Assembly (NCBI GenBank): GCA_963708625.1
Contig: CAVPSV010000004.1
Coordinates: 1,426,001-1,490,000, forward strand
DNA from: DASXIF01 sp036498145
GTDB taxonomy: Bacteria > Actinomycetota > Actinomycetes > Mycobacteriales > Jatrophihabitantaceae
DNA: 64,000 nucleotides
Direction of reading: 5' to 3'
The notes beneath the pieces were generated by a model. That model was given only the letters and a program-made list of their open reading frames with translations, was not told the DNA's origin and did not search any database. Positions 29,643 through 38,800 of this stretch are shown in pieces. Positions within the stretch are counted from its first letter, which is position 1, and the number at the start of each line of letters is the position of its first letter. The translations under genes and the position numbers were made by a program.

Positions 29643-29698
29643 CGGCCGCACAGCTGACGGCCGCACAGCTGACGGATCCCACAGCTGACGGAACCCAC
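29638..29698. repeat. Four imperfect 15-16-base tandem repeats
   Basis: Four units each begin gctgacgg and end with cac or caca (starts at 29638, 29653, 29668, 29684). The first unit contains the stop codon of the hydrolase gene. The array lies between convergent genes. The role is unknown; it may be a slippage-prone 3' end. Confidence 0.75.
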
Positions 29699-29726
29699 GA
29701 CTGGTGGACCGCACCGGTGACGGGAC

Positions 29727-30404
29727 TCACGGCTGGTAGCGGTAGCCCATGCCCGGTTCGGTGACGAGAAAACGCGGCCGGCTCGGTTCCGGCTCCAGCT
29801 TGCGGCGAAGCTGCGCCATGTAGATGCGCAGGTAGCTCGGATCGGTGTGATCCGGCGTACCGCGAATCTCGGTGAGCAATGCGCGACTGGTGACCAGCTT
29901 GCCCGGCTGGCGCAACAGCGCTTCGAGCAGATGCCACTCCGTCGGCGTCAGGTGCACCCGTTCGCCGGCGCCGTTCACGACCGTCTTCGCATCCACGTCG
30001 ACGGTGTTCGTGCCGATCCGGGCGACCGGTACCGCCTCGTTCACCGACGCTCTGCGCGTCGCGGCACGCACCCGCGCCAGCAGCTCGTCGATGCTGAACG
30101 GCTTGGTGACGTAGTCGTCCGCCCCGAGGTCGAGCGCCTCCACCTTGTCACTGCTGCCGGTGCGCGCGGACAGCACGATGATCGGCGTGCTCGTGTACTG
30201 CCGGATTCCCCGGATGACGTCCAGCCCACTGATGTCGGGCAGGCCGAGGTCGAGCAGGATGACGTCGGGTTCGCGCGCGGCGGCAGCACTCAACGCGCGG
30301 GTGCCGGTGTCGGCCTCGGTCACATCGAAGCCGCGTGCGGTGAGGTTCATCGCCAGGGCGCGCAGCAGCGGACGCTCGTCGTCGACGATCAGCACGCTGG
30401 TCAT
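29727..30404 (-). CDS. kdpE: KdpE-like response regulator
   Basis: This 225-residue OmpR-family regulator has a receiver with Asp8-Asp9 (LIVDDE), phospho-acceptor Asp52 (ILLDLGLPDISG) and Lys in VTKPFSIDELLAR, then a winged helix with LTPTEWHLLEALLRQPGKLVTSRALL and the KdpE hallmark YLRIYMAQLRRKLEPEP. Its start ATG overlaps the kdpD stop by four bases (ATGA). KdpE normally activates kdpFABC under potassium limitation, but no Kdp ATPase is in the window. The divergent KimA-like importer is a candidate target. The frame is clean. Confidence 0.92.
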   Translation of the reverse strand: MTSVLIVDDERPLLRALAMNLTARGFDVTEADTGTRALSAAAAREPDVILLDLGLPDISGLDVIRGIRQYTSTPIIVLSARTGSSDKVEALDLGADDYVTKPFSIDELLARVRAATRRASVNEAVPVARIGTNTVDVDAKTVVNGAGERVHLTPTEWHLLEALLRQPGKLVTSRALLTEIRGTPDHTDPSYLRIYMAQLRRKLEPEPSRPRFLVTEPGMGYRYQP

Positions 30405-32951
30405 GCTCGCTCCTCACTGGGTTGCGGCGCGGTGGCGGCCGCGGCCAGGCTGACCACCATCGTCGTCCCGCCGCCCGGTGTCTCCTCGGCGTGCACCGTC
30501 CCGCCCATCGCTTCGGCGAATCCGCGGGCAATGGCAAGCCCGAGGCCGACCCCGGTGCCGTCGCCAGAGCTGTCGTGCCGGCGCTGGAACGGCGCGAACA
30601 CCTCGTCGGCGTCGCCGGCGGCGATGCCGCGGCCGCGATCGATCACCCGCAGCTCCACCCGCCCAGCGTGCGCGCTGCCGGCCAGCCGCACCTTTGTACC
30701 GGCGGGCGCGTACCGCAGTGCGTTCTGCACCAGATTGGCGATGACTCGTTCCAGCAGACCGGCATCCGCCATCACCTCGGGCAGGCTCTCCGGCACGTCC
30801 ACCTCGACCGCGGTACCGGCGTCCACCGCGTGGTCCAGTGCCCGGGAGACGACGTCGTCCAGCCCCACCGGGCGCGACAGCACCGGCAGCACGCCGGCCT
30901 GCAGCCGAGACAGGTCGAGCAGGTTCGTGACCAGGTCGGTGAGCCGGTCCAGCGCGCTGTCGGCGTTGCGCAACAGTTCGATGCGATCCGCGTCCGACCA
31001 GTCCACGTCGCCGGAGATCAGGCTCGACACCGATGCCTTCGCTGCGGCTATCGGCGTACGCAGATCGTGGCTGACCGCGTTGAGCAGAGCGGTGCGCGCG
31101 CGCTCGGACTCGGCCAGCGGCTCGACCGAACGCGCCGCCTCGGCCAGTGCGCGCTGCCGGTAGGCGACCGCGACCTGCGCCGCGACCGCATTGAGCACCC
31201 GCTGGTCCTCACCGCCGAGCCGGCGTCCACGCAGCACGAGCAGCTGGCTGTCGTCGATCTCGGCCTGGCTGTCGCCGTCCGCGGGAGCGGCCGGCGCGTC
31301 CGACCCGACCGAGGCCAGCACCCGCCACGATCCGTCGCCGGCGCGTTCGAGCAGACTCGCGCCACGCATCGCCGAACGTCTCCTGCACCCGTTCCAGCAG
31401 CGCGGGCAGCGCCTGCTCGCCGCGCAACAGACTCCCCGCGAGCGTGGACATCGTCTCCGCCTCGGCACTCGCGCGCGCGGCCAGTGACGAGCGCCGGGCG
31501 GACAGGTCGACCACGCGCGAGACAACCACCGCGACGATCAGGAACAGCAGCAGGGCAATGACGTTGTCGGTGCGCGAGATGGTGAAGGTGTGGATCGGCG
31601 GGGCGAAGTAGTAGTTGAGCAGCAGGCTGCCGGCGACTGCCGCGCCGAGTGCCGGATAGAAACCGCCGATGAGCGCGGTGATCACCACGACGAGGAGATA
31701 GATGGACAGGTGCGAGGAGAAGGTGAGGTGCGGGCGCAGCGCCGTGAGGGTCACCGTCGCCACCGCCAGCAGCACCACTCCCACCGCGACGCCGAGCAAC
31801 TGCCGGGCTGGGGTGAGCCCGTAGCCGAAGCGCGGCAGGGCACGCCCGTGCCCGGCGTAGTCATGGCTGACGATGTGCACGTCGATCGATCCGGACAACC
31901 GGGTCACGGTGGCGCTCGTGCCGGGTCCGGTGAGCGCGGTCGTCCACGGCCGGCGGCGGGACGCGCCGAGCACGATCTGCGTCGCGTCCACCGAGCGGGC
32001 GAAGTCCAGCAGCGCGTGCGGTAGGGCTTCGCCGATCACCGCGTGGTAGCTGCCACCGAGAGATTCGACCAGCAGCCGCTGCGCTTCCAGCCCGGCGAAA
32101 CCCGACGTGGCCAGGCCGTCGCTGCGCGACACATGCACCGCGATCAGCTCGGCGCCAGTCGAGCGCTGCGCGATACGTGCCGCGCGGCGGATCAGCGCTT
32201 GGCCCTCCGGTCCGCCGGTGAGGCCGACGACGATCCGCTCGCGCGTCTCCCAGGTGCCGGTGATGTCGTGTTGCTCGCGGTAGCGCTGCATGCCCTCCTC
32301 GACCCGGTCGGCGAGCCAGAGCAGCGCGAGTTCGCGCAGCGCGGTGAGGTTGCCCGGCCGGAAGTAGTTCCCCAGCGCAGCGTCGATCTTCTCGGGCGGG
32401 TAGATGTTCCCGTGCGCCATCCGTCTGCGCAGTGCTTCCGGGGTCATGTCGACGAGCTCGATCTGGTCGGCGGCACGAGCGATCGCGTCCGGCACGGTCT
32501 CCTGCTGCACCACGCCGGTGATCTCCAGGACGACGTCGTTGAGGGACTCCAGATGCTGGATGTTCACGGTGGTGATCACGTCGATGCCAGCGTCGCGCAG
32601 CGATTCGACGTCCTGCCAGCGTTTCTCGTGCGGACCCGAGCCGGGCACGTTGGTGTGCGCGAGTTCGTCGACGAGGGCCACCTGCGGATTGCGGGCCAGC
32701 ACCGCGTCGAGGTCCATCTCCTCGAACGTCGCGCCCCGGTAGTTGACGATCTTGCGCGGCACGACGGGCAGGTCGCCGATCTGCTCGATGGTGTGCGCGC
32801 GTCCGTGTGGCTCCACGAAACCGATCACGACGTCGCCGCCCCGGCCGGCCCGCCGCCGCCCCTCGTCGAGCATGTTGTACGTCTTGCCCACGCCCGGCGC
32901 GGCGCCCAGGTAGATGCGCAGGGTCCCCCTGGTCGTGCGCACCGTGGTCAT
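30401..32951 (-). CDS. kdpD: KdpD sensor histidine kinase, one frameshift
   Basis: This is a potassium/turgor sensor kinase of about 850 residues. In order it has a KdpD N-terminal domain with P-loop GAAPGVGKT (16-24) and ALVDELAHTNVPGS, a universal-stress-protein-like domain (ERIVVGLTGGPEGQ ... IVLGASRRRPW), about four membrane helices (for example IYLLVVVITALIGGFYPAL), a GAF-like segment, the H-box NAVSHDLRTPIAAAK, an N-box NLVQNALRYAP and G-boxes (DRGRGI, GVGLGLAI). A single shift near 31375, in the linker after QETFGDA, splits the displayed frame. It is probably an error. Start ATG 32951 begins MTTVRTTRGTLRIY. kdpE follows with ATGA overlap. Confidence 0.92.
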
Positions 32952-33185
32952 CTGCTCGCCGCCTCGCTGTGATCCTGCCACCGGGCGTGCGCACACCGAG
33001 CCGCGCGAGGGTCGTTCGGCCAGCAGCATGCCGTCCAGCCAACCCCGCCCGGCGTCCTTTTCACGCACCGCGCCGTGAGCATCTCGTGAGGGAGGCGTGA
33101 GGGTCGACCCGGGGCGGGGTTGAATCGTCGACTCCCGGCTTTGACTGGGATTGGGACGGGTCGATTCGAGAACGGGAGCGCAATC
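32952..33185. promoter_or_regulatory. Divergent kdpD / KimA promoter region
   Basis: This 234-base gap separates kdpD and the small-protein/KimA operon. It contains an imperfect inverted repeat (33123-33137 against 33158-33172, 10 of 15 matching) just upstream of the plus-strand genes, a possible KdpE-type operator. I saw no clear c-di-AMP riboswitch. The plus-strand ribosome-binding site gggag is at 33173-33177. Confidence 0.35.
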
Positions 33186-33398
33186 GTGGCCGCGCTGGAC
33201 CTGGCGTTCGCGCTCACCCTCGTTGGCCTCGGCTGGCTCGCCATCAGCGCGACACTGGCGCGGTCGTTGCGCCGCCGCGCCGACCCGACCGAGACCACCG
33301 ACGCACATCTCGCCGGCAAGACCGCGCCGTGGCGGGTGCCACCTGACAATCGCGGTTCCGACAAGTTCGCCGGCCTGGTCGTGGACGGCCGCGTGTGA
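33186..33398 (+). CDS. Small single-helix membrane protein coupled to KimA
   Basis: This 70-residue protein begins at GTG 33186 and has one N-terminal membrane helix (LDLAFALTLVGLGWLAISATL) followed by a basic cytoplasmic tail. A gggag site lies eight bases upstream. Its stop overlaps the KimA-like gene start (GTGA), so the two are translated together. The layout recalls small accessory subunits of transporters, such as KdpF, but there is no sequence evidence of homology. Confidence 0.6.
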   Translation: MAALDLAFALTLVGLGWLAISATLARSLRRRADPTETTDAHLAGKTAPWRVPPDNRGSDKFAGLVVDGRV

Positions 33399-35710
33399 CC
33401 GATCTGGACACACCCGAGCGGCTGTCGTATCGCGTCAAGCGGGCACTTCTCGGCCCACCGCTGGTCAGCGCGCGTCTGCACAAGGAGAAGCTGTCGAAGA
33501 AGGCTGCTCTCGGCGTGCTGTCCAGCGACTGCATCTCCTCCTCGGCCTACGGGTCGGAGGAGATGCTGCTGGTGTTGCTGCCGGTCTTCGGCCTGGCGGG
33601 CTTCCACCTGCTCATGCCGATGACGGCGGTCGTGCTGGGCCTGCTGTTCCTGACCACGCTGTCCTACCGCGAGGTCGTGATGATCTACACCCGTGCCGGC
33701 GGGTCGTACGTCGTGGCGCGGGAGAATTTCGGTCCGAAGGTCGCCCAGATCGCATCCGTCGCGCTACTCATCGACTACATCGTGACGGTCGCGGTGCAAT
33801 CGGCAGCCGGAACCGCGGCGATCACGTCGCTGGTGCCGTCGCTGAATACGCAGTTGACCAAATACTTGATCACGGTCGGTGCCGTGCTCGTGCTCGCTTA
33901 CGGGAACCTGCGCGGCATTCGTGAAGCTGGCAAGGCCTTCGCGTTACCCACATACCTGTTCGCTACCGCGGCTGGGCTGGTGGTGTTCGTGGGGCTCGTC
34001 CGGGAGATCTTCGGCGACCTACCGAAGATCGCCTACCGTGCAGACCCACACAACCCGTTGATCAACGTGCACGACGAGCACCGAGCCCTGTTCTCCGCGT
34101 TCGCTATCTACGTACTGCTCAAAGCCTTCGCGAACGGCGGTGCCTCACTCACCGGGCTGGAGGCAATCTCCAACGGGGTCAGCGCGTTCAAGAACCCTGC
34201 CGGGCAGAACGCCCGCCGCACCTTGACGACGATGAGCGTCATCCTCGGCACGCTGGTGGCGGGCATCTCGTTCCTCGCCTTGCGGACGCATGCAACGCCG
34301 TACGGCAGCGGCAGCCCGACGGTGATCAGTCAGGTGGCAAAGGCGGCGTTCGGCAGTGCCTGGTACGGCACCCTCGGCTTCTACATCGTGCAGATCGCGA
34401 CAGCGCTCATCCTGTTCACCGGAGCGAACACGCCGTTCACCGGTTTCCCGTTCCTGGCCAGCTTCATCGCCGAGGACTCGTTCCTGCCCAGGCAGATGAC
34501 CCGGCGCGGACACCGACTCGCGTTCAGCAACGGCATCCTCGTTCTCACCGCCGCGGCGCTTGCCCTCATCATCGGCGTCGGCACCACCGTGAACAGCCTC
34601 ATTCCGTTCTATGCGATCGGCGTATTCACCGGATTCACCATGGCCGGGCTAGGCATGGCCAAGTACCACTCCACGCACCGCGAGGCCGGCTGGCGGCACA
34701 AGCTCGTGATCAACCTGACCAGCGGCGTCGTCTCCGCGTGTGTGGTGCTGATCTTCGCGGTGGTCAAGTTCCGCGAGGGTGCATGGCTGGTCGTCGTCCT
34801 GTTCCCGGTTCTCTGGATGATCCTGATGCGACTGAACCGCCGCTACCGCGCGGAGGCACGTTCGCTGGATCTCGCTACCTGGGTGCGGCAGGACCAAGCC
34901 GAGGCGCCGCACTACGCGCGGCACACGGTGCTGGTCTTCGTCGACCGCCTGGATCTGGCGGTGTTGCGGGCGCTGCGCTACGCCGGCAGCTTGCGTCCGA
35001 CCGACGTCCGCGCCGTGCACGTGATGCTCGACGACGAGGTGGCAAAGCAGTTGCAGCAGGCGTGGGTGCAGCGCTGCCTCGGTGATCGGTTCCCGCTCGA
35101 GATGGTGGAGTGCCCGGACCGACGTCTGGTGAGCGCGGCCTCGCAGCTCGCGTACGACACCGTCATCCAGGATCGCGCCGAGGTGACCGTGCTGTTGCCC
35201 CGGCGCACCTTCCGGCGGCTGTCGCAGCGGCTGCTGCACGACCGCACCGCGGACCGCATCGCCGAGGCGGTCGGCCGTATCCCACACGTTGCGGCGACGA
35301 TCGTCCCGTTCGACACCACGCTGCCGCACGACGTCGTGGTCCGGATCGAGGCAAAGCAGGAGCGGGCCGCTGCCGAGCCGGCGTTGGCTGCGCCGGGCAG
35401 CAATGGGCATTCGGCCCCGCAGCTGCCGGTGCGCGCCGATGGCTCCACGCCGATCGGTGGCGTGAGCTGGCGCCAGCTGGTGACCATCGAGGGGCGCATC
35501 AAGCTTGTGCAGACCGGCACGACGGCGGGCCGGTCACTGGAGGCGCAGGTCTTCGACGAGACCGGCGGCCTGCGCCTGCTGTTCTTCGGGCGCACCAGCA
35601 TTCCGGGCGTCAACCCCGGGGCGCTCGTGCGCGCGCACGGCCGGGTCGGGGAATACAAGGGCCACCTCGCACTGGCCAACCCCCGCTACGAACTTCTCCC
35701 CGACGAGTGA
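33395..35710 (+). CDS. kimA: KimA-type potassium importer (APC superfamily) fused to an OB-fold domain
   Basis: This 771-residue protein matches the KimA/KUP-like branch of the APC superfamily: LGVLSSDCISSSAYGSEEML in helix 1, YVVARENFG, VDYIVTVAVQSAAGT-type helices, the LTGLEAISNGVSAFKNP motif and GANTPFTGFP. About 12 helices span residues 40-480. A cytosolic domain (about 500-640) is followed by a Pro/Ala linker and an OB-fold (VTIEGRIKLVQTG to YKGHLALANPRYELL, about 685-770). KimA proteins are proton-coupled K+ importers. GTG 33395 overlaps the upstream gene (GTGA). Divergent kdpDE supports a potassium role. The frame is clean. Confidence 0.82.
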   Translation: MTDLDTPERLSYRVKRALLGPPLVSARLHKEKLSKKAALGVLSSDCISSSAYGSEEMLLVLLPVFGLAGFHLLMPMTAVVLGLLFLTTLSYREVVMIYTRAGGSYVVARENFGPKVAQIASVALLIDYIVTVAVQSAAGTAAITSLVPSLNTQLTKYLITVGAVLVLAYGNLRGIREAGKAFALPTYLFATAAGLVVFVGLVREIFGDLPKIAYRADPHNPLINVHDEHRALFSAFAIYVLLKAFANGGASLTGLEAISNGVSAFKNPAGQNARRTLTTMSVILGTLVAGISFLALRTHATPYGSGSPTVISQVAKAAFGSAWYGTLGFYIVQIATALILFTGANTPFTGFPFLASFIAEDSFLPRQMTRRGHRLAFSNGILVLTAAALALIIGVGTTVNSLIPFYAIGVFTGFTMAGLGMAKYHSTHREAGWRHKLVINLTSGVVSACVVLIFAVVKFREGAWLVVVLFPVLWMILMRLNRRYRAEARSLDLATWVRQDQAEAPHYARHTVLVFVDRLDLAVLRALRYAGSLRPTDVRAVHVMLDDEVAKQLQQAWVQRCLGDRFPLEMVECPDRRLVSAASQLAYDTVIQDRAEVTVLLPRRTFRRLSQRLLHDRTADRIAEAVGRIPHVAATIVPFDTTLPHDVVVRIEAKQERAAAEPALAAPGSNGHSAPQLPVRADGSTPIGGVSWRQLVTIEGRIKLVQTGTTAGRSLEAQVFDETGGLRLLFFGRTSIPGVNPGALVRAHGRVGEYKGHLALANPRYELLPDE

Positions 35711-35843
35711 CAACCGCGGGGCGGGCCCCCGTTCGTCGGCTTAGGGACATTTCACTTCGTTAGCGGAGTTTGTCGCCCTACTGTCCCGTTGCGCTGCGGC
35801 TGGGACGTCTGTCCGAGAGAGCGCCACACCTCGGACGGAGTGG

Positions 35844-38800
35844 TTGGTCGTGCGGCTTAGCCGTGGGCATCGGAACGTTCTGCTTGTGATTGCGCTCGCG
35901 TGCCTCACGGTCGTCGCCGGCCAGGTGAGCGCGCTCGCCGCGCCGAGTGAAGGCGGGCCACACGGCCATGGGCCGGCCGCGCAGCAGCTGCGGCCCGTGG
36001 CGACACACGCGGTCGCCGAGTCGATCGGCGCCTCGGTCGCCGCGTCGACGGCGTTGACGATGGGGCCGATCGCCACCGGCGCAAAGTCGCTCGTTGCAGC
36101 GGGCTCGACCGGGGCGTCGTCGACCGGGACGGGCAATTTCTCGGCGACGTCGTTGAAGGCATCCGATTCGTGGGGTGTCTCCGCGCAGAACGGGAACTTC
36201 TCCTACAGCTACCCGCTGAACGACGTGAAGCCGGCCGCCGGACCGGAGCCGAACCTGAGCTTGGACTACAGCTCGGCGTCGATCGACGGTGAGACCGGCG
36301 CGACCAACAATCAGGCTTCCGACGTGGGTGACGGCTGGCAGGTCGGCGGTACCGGGTTTATCGAGCGCTCCTACGTGCCGTGCACCCAGGACGGGGTTTC
36401 CACCTCGTACGACCTGTGCTGGAAGTCGGACAACGCGACGCTGGACTTCGGCGGCCAGGCCCAGCCGATCGTGAAGGACGCGACCACCGGGGCGTGGCAC
36501 TTGCTGCACGACGACGGCACCAAGGTGGAGAAGCTGGCCGGCACGAGCAATGGCGACAACGACGGTGAGTACTGGCGGATCACCACGCCGGACGGCATGC
36601 AGTACTACTACGGCCTCGGGGTGATTCCGGGCGGTGTGCCGACGAACTCGACCTGGACCGCCCCGGTGTACGGCAACAACGCTGGCGAGCCGTGCTACAA
36701 CGCCACATTCGCCAAGGCGTCCTGCACCCAGGCGTGGCGGTGGAACCTCGACTACGTGGGCGATCCGCACAGCAACGTCGAGGCGTTCTACTACAACACC
36801 GAGACGAACTCCTACGCGCAGAACGGCTCGACCACGTCCGTGACGAGTTACGTCCGTGGCGGTTATCTGGCAATGATCGACTACGGCTCGCGGGCCGGCT
36901 CGGAGACGATGCAGACCGCGCCGGAGCGAGTGGTCGTCTACAACAGCGACCGATGCAACGCCATATCCACTACCTGCGCGGCGAACCACACCGCCACCTA
37001 CTGGCCGGACACACCGTGGAACCTGAGTTGCACGGCGGCCCCGTGCAACGTGGTGTCGCCGAGCTTCTGGTCGTCGAAGGCGTTCACCGGCATCGTCGCT
37101 CAGTATGCGACCGGACCGAGCAGTTTCATCCGCACCGACGTGTACAACCTGACCCGGCAGTGGGTCACCGCGGCGGACAGCTACGGCGCCACGGCGCAAA
37201 TGGCGCTGACCGGTATTCAGCACATCGGGTATCTGCAGAGCGGCACCAGCGGGGGTGGGCTCAGCGAGGCGTCGGAGACATTCACCGGCACGTTCTACGC
37301 CAATCGCGTGAATGCGGCCGCCGCCAAACAGTCGTCCCTGTACCGGCAGCGGATCACCAGCATCACCACGGACACGGGCGCCACCATCAGCGTCAACTAC
37401 CTCGCCGCCCAGTGCGGCGCGACCATGCCGGCCAACCCGCAGACCGACACGATGCGTTGCTTCCAGCAGTACTGGACGCCGTCCGGTTCGTCGAGCGCAC
37501 AGTCGGGGTGGTTCAACGAGTATCCGGTCTCATCGGTGGTGGTGAACTCGAATCGGGCCACGCCGGCCGGTGCCGCGGCGAGCGACATCACCAGCTACGA
37601 CTACAGCGGTGGCTCTCCCGCGTGGCGGTACGACACCTCGCCGTTCACGCCGGCGTCGCAGCGAACGTGGTCGATCTTCTCGGGCTTCACCAAGGTACGC
37701 GTCGAGCACGGCAATCCGAGTTCTCCGACGACGCTGGAGACCACGACGAACACCTACTTCCAAGGAATGAACGGCGACAAGCTGGCGCCGACCGGCGGGA
37801 CTCGGACGGTATCGCTGACCGCCTCCGACGGCACCAAAGTGTCGGACTCGCCGTGGTTGGCCGGGCGCACGTTCGAGTCCGTCACGACCAACGGACTCAA
37901 CGCAGCCATGGTGACCGACACGATCACCACGCCATGGGTCTCCGCCGTGACAGCGGACGATGGCATCAACCAGGCGCATTTCCTGGGTGACGGGGAGGTC
38001 AAGACCATGACCGCGCTTTCCGCCGGCGGCAACCGCACCACGGATGTGCAGACCAGCTTCGACAGCTACGGCCGGATCACTCAGGTCAGCGATCTCGGCG
38101 ATACGGCGACCGCGACGGACGACCAGTGCACGACGACCACCTACGCGACCTCGACCGCGGCCAACATCCTCGACCTGGCGGCCTCGGTGCGGGTGGTGGA
38201 CAAGGCCTGCACCGCGATACCGACCTATCCGCGGGACGGCGTGTCGTACACCGAGAACTACTACGACGGATCCGCCTTGCTCGGTGCCGCGCCGACCGCT
38301 GGGGACCTGACCCAGGTGCGTTTTGCCTCGGCGTTCGGCAGCAGCGGCACTCCGACGACCATCGCCACGTCGACGAACACCTACGACGGGCTCGGTAGGC
38401 CGCTGACAACGACCAACGCGCTGAACCAAAAGTCGCAGTACGCCTACACGCCCGCATTCAACCCCGCCGCCCCAGGGACGAACCTCGGCCCGGTCACCAA
38501 GCTGGTGACCACCAACCCGATGGGCTGGACGACGACCGAGGGCTTCGATCCGACCGGGCAGACCGAGACCTACTCGATCGACCAGAACGGCAACCGCACC
38601 GACGCCGGCTACGACAACCTCGGCCGCTTGGTGCAGGTCTGGCTGCCGGACCGACCAAAGGCCAGCAATCCCATATCGCCGTCGACGAGTTACAGCTACT
38701 CCACCACGGTCCCGTACAGCGTCGCGACGACATCGTTGACGCCCTCCGGCGGCACCGAGACGTCGTACGCGCTCTACGACGGTCTGATGAGGCTGCGGCA

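Noticed and set aside
32952..33185. c-di-AMP (ydaO-type) riboswitch ahead of the KimA gene
   Set aside because: KimA genes in firmicutes have one, but I saw no matching conserved core in this 234-base gap.
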